DNA from: Trissonchulus latispiculum
Taxonomy: Eukaryota > Nematoda > Enoplea > Enoplida > Ironidae
Assembly (NCBI GenBank): GCA_030248195.1
Contig: JASAND010016475.1
Coordinates: forward strand, 20,001 to 84,000
Reading direction: 5' to 3'
DNA: 64,000 nt
Under the pieces are notes generated by a model that was not told the origin of the DNA, did not search any database, and saw nothing but the letters and a program-made list of their open reading frames with translations. This document shows positions 31,801 to 37,271 of this stretch, in pieces (position 1 is the stretch's first letter; every line of letters begins with the position of its first letter). The position numbers and the translations under genes were made by a program.

Positions 31801-33934
31801 CCCTGAACTCACTCATACACGGGGAAAACCAAATGGTAACAATCACTCCCACCGCAATCAGGATAAGAATGATTATGAAACCAGTCCAAACATTCATGTT
31901 GAGTGGGTGGATGACGAGCGGTGCAGTGCGGTGATGTTTTTCCAGCAATTTCTTCACAGCTTTGTTTTCATATTCTGCTCGTTCCAGATCAGTGAATTGG
32001 ATAGGCACTATACCCAAATCGGGGGCTTCGAAGGGGACTCTATAGGTAATGAGGGGCGCTGAGTATTGTACCACCTCTATTGCGCTGGTTAGCACCAGAT
32101 CACCAACTATAATATGATTGTAGGATCCGTGTTCTATCCATATTACACCATTACTGGGTACGGCAATTGTTTCACCACGTGACACATGTTGTAATTGTGG
32201 AGTTTGAGTCAGCATGATTTCGGAATGGCTGGTTCTAATTAATACACCTGCTGGTGTGGAGGCAAAATCTGTATCGGGAGTTAGAACCTTCACCATCATC
32301 TGTTGCCTACAATTTGCGGAATCAATGGGAGTGGCTGAGACAATGGCTTTGAGACAAGCTGATTGGGGTGTTGAAACCAACGATTCCGGTCCACAAACCC
32401 ATAGTCCCGGTGATGATTGGCACTCTTCAAGCTTAATTTCAGAGAATTCGGAGTTACGATGAGTAACTTCGTGTCTGACAAAGCGAGGAACTGGGGCCTT
32501 CATCTGGGCATGATTTGAGGGATCATTATATCCAACATTGCTGACCTCGTAAATGGGTGCCACATCCTCTCGTGTGGGAGTGGGTATTTCCATAATAAAC
32601 CCGAAAAGTAGTTTTCTGATGTCCATTCGTACAGGATAGATCTTCCCAAATCTATAGATCAAGCTAGGTTCGTCCCTCAAAATTGTTTGGTTAAGTTGAG
32701 CATGTCCGTTCACTATGTCACGGATGATTTTGTAGTTGATAAGACTAGGAGAAATCCGTCCGTCCAATCCAGCAGTCATGACGCTATCAATACTGTGCTT
32801 AAGGGAATGCTCGAAGTTGGACACAATTAAAGAATACTGCACCTGAGTACTCATGGTCAAGGCTTCGCACCGTGCAGAATTGATCAATCTCACTAGTTCT
32901 TGTACGGAGTAATGCATGAAAGAGTAAATTTGTTCATTCGCTTCAACCAACTTCTCCAAGGCTTCGTTATGAGCGATTACCAGTTCGTCCAGTTTCTGGG
33001 TGGCTTCAATGACGGCATTGACCTTATCTTTTACGGATCCCAAATTAACAGTATTGGATATGGCCATACCAAGTCCAACTATACCAATGATGGTACCGAC
33101 GGCTCGCCTATTTCTCTGAAGAGGGAGTTTGGATTGGACATGTTGGAATCCTGTGTCCGCGTAAAGAGATTCGTTATATTCTTGATATTTAGGTTGCGAG
33201 GTGTTACACAGGATAGGACTTTTGTCGCAGATGATCTTCATTACGGACGAGTAATATCTAGTGTTGAGTATTCCACCATACATCTCATGATATTCTTCCG
33301 TTACGTTTCTAATCAGTCCAGTTAAATGTGGTTCATGAGGGCAGTCAGCAAGTAGTTCGTTCGCTCGATTCCGGGGAGTGTCGCATTTCTTACACTGATC
33401 CCGAAGGCTTTCTGGAACTGAAGAGGGCTCTCCTCCACAGAGGGAGCAGAAAAATACCCAAGCTTGCATCTTCTTAAGCTGTGGGGGTTTGGGCACCTTC
33501 ATGTGAATCAGAATTGGAACATATTCTGTTTTAGTATATGTGGCCATTAATCCTTTAGGAGATAGGGCTAATCCCCATTTGGTGGATACCATAGTATTCA
33601 TCGCTTTAGCCTTTTGAGTGAGGTAGTCTTCATTTTCCTGTGCTTGGATACAGGGAACCAACATGGCTATCATCAGGCCAAAGTCAATCCACATTATTAG
33701 GATGGGAAAAGGTAATGACATTGAACCCTTCACTTTATTAGGTGGCTTAGGCATAGGGGATTCGTTATGTTCATCCTCGGGGGGAGATAGATCCATCTTT
33801 TCCTTCTTATATAGTCGTACGGTCGTGGGGACAGAACTTGATCTAAAATTATTCTTGCGGGTTGGTGTGGGAGTTCTTCTTTTGGGCACTATCGGGGGAT
33901 CGGTCGTTCTTCGGACGGGATGAAGGGTTTCCAT
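25862..33934 (-). CDS. Env-PR-RT-RNaseH-IN-OTU polyprotein (2690 aa)
   Basis: One open frame from ATG at 33934. In order: a basic/proline-rich leader; a hydrophobic signal segment (~72-98); an envelope-like ectodomain with a basic cleavage site (~274-277) and transmembrane helix (683-703); a Pro/Ser-rich tail; an aspartic protease with DTGA at 934-937; reverse transcriptase with YIDD at 1416-1419 and LDLNKGFNHI; RNase H with TDAS near 1564; a 200-residue acidic linker; integrase with a C-x2-C zinc site (2022, 2025) and catalytic D, D, E at about 2054, 2114 and 2150; a GPY-like motif; and an OTU domain (2447-2580). Env upstream of protease in the same frame is the reverse of the usual gag-pol-env order of errantiviruses. 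An in-frame TAA with seven sense codons separates this ORF from the preceding one, so readthrough is possible. No internal stop or frameshift is seen, so the copy appears intact. Confidence 0.95.
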   Translation of the reverse strand: METLHPVRRTTDPPIVPKRRTPTPTRKNNFRSSSVPTTVRLYKKEKMDLSPPEDEHNESPMPKPPNKVKGSMSLPFPILIMWIDFGLMIAMLVPCIQAQENEDYLTQKAKAMNTMVSTKWGLALSPKGLMATYTKTEYVPILIHMKVPKPPQLKKMQAWVFFCSLCGGEPSSVPESLRDQCKKCDTPRNRANELLADCPHEPHLTGLIRNVTEEYHEMYGGILNTRYYSSVMKIICDKSPILCNTSQPKYQEYNESLYADTGFQHVQSKLPLQRNRRAVGTIIGIVGLGMAISNTVNLGSVKDKVNAVIEATQKLDELVIAHNEALEKLVEANEQIYSFMHYSVQELVRLINSARCEALTMSTQVQYSLIVSNFEHSLKHSIDSVMTAGLDGRISPSLINYKIIRDIVNGHAQLNQTILRDEPSLIYRFGKIYPVRMDIRKLLFGFIMEIPTPTREDVAPIYEVSNVGYNDPSNHAQMKAPVPRFVRHEVTHRNSEFSEIKLEECQSSPGLWVCGPESLVSTPQSACLKAIVSATPIDSANCRQQMMVKVLTPDTDFASTPAGVLIRTSHSEIMLTQTPQLQHVSRGETIAVPSNGVIWIEHGSYNHIIVGDLVLTSAIEVVQYSAPLITYRVPFEAPDLGIVPIQFTDLERAEYENKAVKKLLEKHHRTAPLVIHPLNMNVWTGFIIILILIAVGVIVTIWFSPCMSEFRENLLQRIRGSGFGLGQRLSRLGTGTQRSPTSPPTSPPASSSPSETRSQSPLLERPPHPIHAVTEGRAKGARPRSYAHAPGRGQLRFEDIPLEPLPPYPPYSLESGYPNPIRPRRPLLSGPEEEHQRDEPFHQLHQYRAGSYERESPPLRAASPDIGRAGARAVTPQPYQGNRPRDPSSGRRSRDRIYSLQDTPEHLSEYRSPSASPLLIDISLHGVVMTALLDTGANITVISDGMVKKHKLPTIELEKPRWSLSATGHRMNIDRKVEGKITFRGTPNYSPVPHTFFVSENAPQDILLGTDFLAKFHASFEISVHTNEIKIHSTHPPGTFSIPISTPQHPLETAYRVTLMENFTLPARSRAIINAMVEIPPDVILNVEGDFDPHPHKFNSPHHPDRPLACLPARVRLDSKHIIIYLENYSEDPIKLYANECIGSVTPQVPDRNHLKEDAKDGCQFYYVRTPSQGVLHLNHVMDYSEEEFPRVTTKVKRGQLLTYDDLPEVYKEMPRPSAQLTEQEIDQFCESLLKNEKVFSHHPYDVGKCSVFQATINTGTNSPLYSPPYRLPVHLRETLLEELKEMLKHGFIRPSQSPWASPMLYVPKPNGKWRLCVDFRRINQVSQPDIYPLPRIDDILAALKGANYFSTLDLNKGFNHIELDEESRAKAAFNTFHGQFEYNVLPFGLKSAPGNFQRCMERVLGDLQWKKCIIYIDDILIFSKDFSEHLEIMQEIFGRLMAADLKLNTEKCSFLQTQVKYLGHTISAKGVEPLADRIKSIQEFAQPKCVKDVESFLGMCAYYAKFIKGFASLASPLYQLKKKENKFAWNATHQKAFETLKQALQEAPVLAHPDIDRPFVLHTDASDLGLGAVLSQDQEDGKEHPVAYAARSLKKHEKNYSTHDKECLAIKFGIQHFRHFLYGGPPFLVVTDHSALRWLMTAPPQNSRLARWRVELSEYTFDIKHRPGKDNSNADGLSRNPLFRDIAGPKPNPPLNVRVITPPVGPEVADGLIGAINCLIAYHPIPGRQVMMARKRLQLDSGNKHSVDELSEQMQSIDLRTLDEAEAEEALSSLQKPRKGAQLAVNLPNIQERKDLDLQSSSHEGKSLGVQDVAAEPGHIDSNSIPSQKNEGLEDNPLEDEHEEAPKGSNQHSPKSMSSGSWDADFFASKPVDDADQPEMPAASKEHEKKEDIPIEGPLYLTNTIWDRLIEQQENDIFFAAIKRYLVHDILPLDFTKAVKIAAAATEFIIEDDVLYRLSKSREETNRQLAVPLPLRKHILLAAHDSPFAGHLGIARTHSRIQRNYWWPSLWASVRDWVNTCRICMAHKAPHRRKNAHLHTIPPTEPFDRIHVDIMDMRRPSIHSHRYVISFIDAFSKYVVAVPVRVATALVTAYVFVEHILLKFGAPRKLVSDQGVQFVSALNKAICKLADVRKVETTKYNPSSNGQIERWHRTLKHMLRTTVQEHIDWDRMIPYCTFAYNTSVHASTGETPFYLAHGWDPTLPNSYKLITPAELHHVPDYVAQVSEGLRKAWKYARDHIQAAQITQERNYNRGVRQITFMPGDLVMVQAPQKAGQNVSHKLRPFYCGPYRIVDVHPPVADLRLANSRKAQIHRVNFRRMKPVPAPHVLPLSPEDQLTEEMEGDPNLHADISSDEDLLSTAPTLGSEPEKKSRISRRRRTPSPDIRKPIDQYSDIEDNTSDPELIAETLVQMTWAPINNDWLEVQADRLGDVTITNNPHLQDWGQDFPLTYPTVVLDVRPDGNCFYRVLAAAIYGGEHRHPTVRELMRDYYNHHPRIQDAIQRMQAPKKYDPEVISRPGTFATEVEIFLAANMLNTQIVTYVNPKDNYWMWFTHTPAFLGSDIDPDPRSIYIWHVNRNHYMLVLDIEKGPLRPFYTTYPEIIRSWSHALRPTSSQMNKDSNPPPLALAQFPPIQPQEYLDPKPPLPTQSQEFQDTRPRREAASQARENIRSWSSALRSGRTYQTPYGQK
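26195..26596 (-). other. OTU-like cysteine protease domain at the C-terminus
   Basis: Residues ~2447-2580 contain VRPDGNCFYRVLAAAIYG, the OTU catalytic-cysteine block (D-G-N-C-F/L-F/Y-R), then TEVEIFLAANMLNTQIVTY, and IYIWHVNRNHYMLVL with the catalytic histidine in the H-Y position. OTU proteases typically remove ubiquitin or ubiquitin-like modifiers; viral ones dampen innate immune signalling. Here the domain would be made as part of pol. Both catalytic residues are present. A ~100-residue Pro-rich tail follows. Confidence 0.9.
27185..28237 (-). other. Integrase region
   Basis: Residues ~1900-2250. An N-terminal zinc-binding region (GHLGIARTH then CRICMAHK) precedes a DDE core: D in VDIMD, D in VSDQGVQF, E in SSNGQIERWHR. 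A GPY/F-like motif (LRPFYCGPYRIVDV) follows at about 2300, as in many Ty3/gypsy integrases. Confidence 0.95.
28895..30127 (-). other. Reverse transcriptase and RNase H region
   Basis: Residues ~1270-1680. RT motifs are KWRLCVDFRRIN, STLDLNKGFNHI (first catalytic D), LPFGLKSAPGNFQR, and YIDDILIFS. RNase H follows with VLHTDASDLGLGAVLSQ, the glutamate in KECLAI, VVTDHSAL and a final D in NADGLSR. All catalytic positions I can identify are present. Confidence 0.95.
30875..31192 (-). other. Retroviral-type aspartic protease region
   Basis: Residues ~915-1020 hold LLIDISLHGVVMTALLDTGA with the catalytic DTGA and a later ILLGTDFL flap-and-strand signature typical of Ty3/gypsy proteases. It starts just after the Env cytoplasmic tail, so cleavage would be needed to free Env from pol. 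Confidence 0.92.
31775..33934 (-). other. Envelope-like (class I fusion type) region of the polyprotein
   Basis: Residues 1-720. After a signal-like helix there are cysteine pairs (CSLCGG, CKKCD), N-glycosylation sequons (NVT, NTS, NES), a basic RNRR site followed at once by a Gly/Ala/Ile-rich fusion-peptide-like stretch (~278-295), then a long heptad-like helix (~303-345), a second cysteine region (C505-C542) and one transmembrane helix near 683-703. This is the layout of F-type fusion proteins of errantiviruses and baculoviruses. Family assignment is by architecture; I could not run a comparison. Confidence 0.82.
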
Positions 33935-33955
33935 TCGGGCTCGGGCAAGTAAGAA

Positions 33956-35650
33956 TTACTGATATGATTCCCAACATCGTTCCCGTTCTCTCTTCATCTG
34001 CCATATACGACGTTCTTCCTTTTGGGCGCGCTTTCGCTCTTTACTCCGAACATCTTTTAGGAGTCTACGGAGAAACTTGATATCTTGGGGGCAGAGGTCA
34101 GATTCAGGAATATGAATTTCTCCAATTGCTTTCTTTATCTTCTTGATGACCTTCTTCCTTTTCTTCTTACTCTTCCTATTCTTTCTAGTCTTTACGACGG
34201 TGGGCTCGACGGCATTTAGGTTCACTCGGACTTCTCGAGTTCGGAGCTTCTTTGTAGCATTATTCAATTCCTCATCTGTATCTCCTGACATATCTGAACT
34301 GGATGTATCTGTTGGACTATCCATAAGGTCATTCTGAATCAATTTTCCTTGGAATAGGTTAAATGCCTTATCCTGGAGCGAGGGGTCAATGTTTTCTTTG
34401 TTGTCGTCCTTTAGGCCCAACGTCAAGGGGATATGAGGGTCCAATAGATTTTCCACCCATAAGTCGAGTCTTCCAGCATGGGGAGATTCTTCAGGAGCTT
34501 CCAGTATGTCACTGTCAAGGCAGCAGTAGAATTCCTCGTCAGAAACTGATCTTTCCAGTCTTTTCAATATCCGTCTGCTGACTTCATAAATGGCATCCTG
34601 ATCAATAGGCTTAAACTTACTTTTCCCTGGATTTTTGATGAGATCCGTGATTTGGTATTCCAACTGAGGAGGAGATGAGGCTCCACCTTGGACCATGAAT
34701 ATACTAGGGTCTAGGACTCGCAGGAGTTCTTCTTCGGTGAGCATTTCTCCAAATCTGTCCAGAACTCTTCGGGCAAATTTCACAACTGGCCCCATCTCGA
34801 CAGGGGTAGGTTCTGGCGGATATTCTTGCTTTGGTCGAGAGATAACAGAAGTCTGAATCTGTGGCTTCCGGTCTTGTTCCTTCTGATCCCGGTCATCTTG
34901 CTTCGTTTGTTCCATCAATTCCTTTTCGGAAACCAAGGGAGCATGTAGCAAGTCCATCGCCATGCTACCATGCGCAAGTACCTTTCGTGCACTTTGCATC
35001 ACTGTAGGTATATCGATATCAGAGTTTGGCTTCGGACCCATAGGCGCTGGGTTAGGATAAAGAGAGATGATTCCATTATCCTGATGACTGAGAGTAGGCC
35101 CAATCTGTGGAGTGGGGGACAGCCCAAGCTGTACTCTGAATTCTCGCACTGCTTCTCCCAAACCAATGGCCAAAACATCTGAGGGAGGGACTGACTGAAA
35201 CCTGGGGGCAGAATAGGTTTGAGCAAAATCATGACATCGAGGGCTTCTTCGCAATCCTCGTCCGCGTCCCAATGACCGTCCTCGTGTTTGGTTCCTTGAC
35301 CGTTCTGCATCATAAGGTCCGGGGAACCTTCTCGTTGGTAACTGAGTCATTTGAATTGGCTCCCTGATTGATTGCTCCGGAGAATTTTCCTTTTCTGTGT
35401 TTCCCTCAGTGGGGGAGGAGGTGGAGGATGAATCCTGTGAAAGCCTCTGTTTCACATGGGAAGGATAGCCATACTCTATGGTCTGAGGTTCTTCCAATCG
35501 GTGAGTGCGAGGATAGGTGACAGACATTGGCTTCTGATACATAGGCAGGGAGTAAAGTTCACGATCCAGTCGTTCAGTCTCAGGATCCACTGAGTCCTTC
35601 TCCGCATTCAAAGTGTAAGTGGATTTCTCCTTTGGCTGTTCAATCTTCAC
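33956..35650 (-). CDS. Disordered, basic-tailed ORF between gag and env-pol (564 aa)
   Basis: Not recognised. The frame overlaps the end of the zinc-knuckle ORF by one codon; no ATG opens it, and the first possible initiator is GTG, so it is more likely entered by a -1 shift at the C7 run (35656-35662) or a downstream start. Visible features are an RG/RS-rich patch (GRSLGRGRGLRRSPR, ~125), then degenerate repeats of about 40 residues: IPTVMQSARKVL, MGPVVKFARRVLDRFG...LTEEELLRVLDPSIF and IYEVSRRILKRLE..VSDEEFYCCLDSDIL. A lysine cluster (KNRKSKKKRKKVIKKIKK, ~500) suggests nucleic-acid binding. It ends in TAA in the same frame as, and 21 bases before, the ATG of the 2690-codon ORF, so the two would form one frame by readthrough. 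Possibly a gag-derived linker. Confidence 0.75.
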   Translation of the reverse strand: MKIEQPKEKSTYTLNAEKDSVDPETERLDRELYSLPMYQKPMSVTYPRTHRLEEPQTIEYGYPSHVKQRLSQDSSSTSSPTEGNTEKENSPEQSIREPIQMTQLPTRRFPGPYDAERSRNQTRGRSLGRGRGLRRSPRCHDFAQTYSAPRFQSVPPSDVLAIGLGEAVREFRVQLGLSPTPQIGPTLSHQDNGIISLYPNPAPMGPKPNSDIDIPTVMQSARKVLAHGSMAMDLLHAPLVSEKELMEQTKQDDRDQKEQDRKPQIQTSVISRPKQEYPPEPTPVEMGPVVKFARRVLDRFGEMLTEEELLRVLDPSIFMVQGGASSPPQLEYQITDLIKNPGKSKFKPIDQDAIYEVSRRILKRLERSVSDEEFYCCLDSDILEAPEESPHAGRLDLWVENLLDPHIPLTLGLKDDNKENIDPSLQDKAFNLFQGKLIQNDLMDSPTDTSSSDMSGDTDEELNNATKKLRTREVRVNLNAVEPTVVKTRKNRKSKKKRKKVIKKIKKAIGEIHIPESDLCPQDIKFLRRLLKDVRSKERKRAQKEERRIWQMKRERERCWESYQ

Positions 35651-36531
35651 ATTAAGGGGGGGATAGAGAAGTATTGGCCTCCCAGATCCTTGATTTCTTG
35701 TTCCAGTTGTAGAATCTGAGTGGGCAAACTAGAATTCTCAGGCGGGACGTAGGCAGTTTCCCATTCTGGTTCAGCTCCAATGACTTGGACCATGGAAGGG
35801 GCGTTCCTCTGCTGACCCACGTCAGCAAATCTGAATCCATATGGTGCGTGAACAGCTTCGGCAGCATCTCGTCCATCGTTTCTGTTCCACTGAGGTCTGG
35901 GCTGCGGATATTGCTGTTGTTGTCCTGGAGGTCCATTTCGGGGAGGGTATCTATCATTATAGTTCCGATTCATTCCATTTCCATTTCTCGGATACTTGGA
36001 TTGTCCATTGCTGGGTCGGAAGTTATTGGAATTTCCGTTGCTGTTGTTGTTGTAGTTATTGCGCAGAGGACCTGGATAATCAGTTCTGGGTCGGTAGGCT
36101 CCACCTCCGGGCGATCTGCATTCACGCTTTGAGTGTCCGGCTCTTCCACAGTTGAAACATCTGAAATCATTGGGGAAAGGGATCTTGTCGTTTCTTCTTC
36201 TGGGAGAAGGGGCGGATTTTGACTGTTCCGGGGAGGAAATTTTGATTTCTTTTATTTCATTAGCAAGCACGGCTGTGCTCTGGACCAGGGAGCTGATGGT
36301 ATTTAGAAGAGCGGGACCTGTGAGGTTCGCACTTGAGACGGCCGCTTCCGGATCCAAAAATGCAGGCGTTCCTTCTCCGAGGTAGACAGCTTCTGCTTCT
36401 CGAGCCTTTTTAAAGGCTTGGGAATAATCCGCAGTGTCCATTGGAACATGCGGCTTGAACTCCGCAATCCGATGAGAAAGGTCTTTAACTTGATGTCCTC
36501 TAGCATATCCGGATCTCCTCTGTCTTCCCAT
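35647..36531 (-). CDS. Gag nucleocapsid portion with CCHC zinc knuckle (294 aa)
   Basis: The frame begins inside the capsid ORF and carries FRCFNCGRAGHSKRECRS near residue 125, a C-x2-C-x4-H-x4-C zinc knuckle, followed by an Arg/Asn/Pro/Gln-rich, RNA-binding-like tail. Upstream of its first ATG (36531) the natural continuation of the capsid C-terminus is in the preceding frame; the switch from the 303-aa ORF into this one is -1 at about 36470-36490. Either programmed frameshifting or a one-base indel in this copy explains this. It ends IPPLM followed by TGA just after a run of seven Cs. Confidence 0.88.
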   Translation of the reverse strand: MGRQRRSGYARGHQVKDLSHRIAEFKPHVPMDTADYSQAFKKAREAEAVYLGEGTPAFLDPEAAVSSANLTGPALLNTISSLVQSTAVLANEIKEIKISSPEQSKSAPSPRRRNDKIPFPNDFRCFNCGRAGHSKRECRSPGGGAYRPRTDYPGPLRNNYNNNSNGNSNNFRPSNGQSKYPRNGNGMNRNYNDRYPPRNGPPGQQQQYPQPRPQWNRNDGRDAAEAVHAPYGFRFADVGQQRNAPSMVQVIGAEPEWETAYVPPENSSLPTQILQLEQEIKDLGGQYFSIPPLM

Positions 36532-37214
36532 GCAATTCGGGCGTATTTCTGCAAACGGAGAGAATAATCCGCGACAGACTCGTGTGGTGCCTGCCTAATG
36601 CTGAACAGCTTAGCTGTGGCATGCATATCAGTCATGGGAGGGATCATGACTTCTCTGAGGGCTCGGACAGAGGCTTCCCAGTCGTTCTGTTGCATGGCGC
36701 CTCTGGGCATGCACTTGAAAATCTCCGCAGCTCTGCCTCTGAGAGTTGATGAGATGTTCATGACTTTCTGATAATCATCCAGATTGAGTCGCTGACTGAA
36801 TCTCTCGTAATTGACGAGGTGATCATCGAAGTTTTCATGATCTTTTCCAGAATAGGTAGGCATATCTCGATAGGAGGCGTCTATGGCCTGGTTCTGAATG
36901 CTATCACGGAGCTGGCCTAGTAGATCTTCAATATTCCCATTTGGCATCATAGGCACTTGAGGAAATACCAACTGTGGCATCTGCGGATTGAAGGGAGGGG
37001 GTGCTCCTGGAGGGCCAGGTAGTCCATGCTGTGGGCCCATGTTCGGGGGTCCATTTCCATCTTCATCAGCAGGGTTGAACTGATCCATATTTTCTTCTGG
37101 GTTTGATCTGTAGGGTTTCAGTTGATTTCTTGATAGGGTTAACGTTGATCCTCTCTTGATCTTAATGATGAGATCGTTGGGTCGTGATGTTTCCTCACTG
37201 GCAGGTTTCTTCAA
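36303..37214 (-). CDS. Gag capsid portion (303 aa frame)
   Basis: The open frame starts at a TTG; the first ATG opens MDQFNPADEDGNGPP at about residue 43 and is a likelier start. A Pro/Gly-rich matrix-like segment is followed by a retrotransposon capsid core: a DMPTYSG start, a FDDHLVNYERFSQRL helix, LRGRAAEIFKCMP, W-x6-LREVM, then FSIRQAPHESVADYSLRLQKYA, typical of Ty3/gypsy Gag. The last ~35 residues after LKTFLIGLR look out of frame because the sensible continuation (IAEFKPHVPMDTADYSQAF) lies in the overlapping ORF. Particle assembly is the expected role. Confidence 0.88.
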   Translation of the reverse strand: MKKPASEETSRPNDLIIKIKRGSTLTLSRNQLKPYRSNPEENMDQFNPADEDGNGPPNMGPQHGLPGPPGAPPPFNPQMPQLVFPQVPMMPNGNIEDLLGQLRDSIQNQAIDASYRDMPTYSGKDHENFDDHLVNYERFSQRLNLDDYQKVMNISSTLRGRAAEIFKCMPRGAMQQNDWEASVRALREVMIPPMTDMHATAKLFSIRQAPHESVADYSLRLQKYARIAWEDRGDPDMLEDIKLKTFLIGLRSSSRMFQWTLRIIPKPLKRLEKQKLSTSEKERLHFWIRKRPSQVRTSQVPLF

Positions 37215-37237
37215 CCGGATTGTCTTCGCAGGATTGT

Positions 37238-37254
37238 CTTCACTGGGGGCTCCA
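37238..37254 (-). promoter_or_regulatory. Candidate primer-binding site
   Basis: On the minus strand, 17 bases after the 5' LTR, the sequence TGGAGCCCCCAGTGAAG begins with the TGG expected to pair with a tRNA CCA end. The tRNA is not identified and the 17-base gap is longer than usual, so the call is tentative. Confidence 0.4.
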
Positions 37255-37271
37255 AACTTTACTATTTACCG

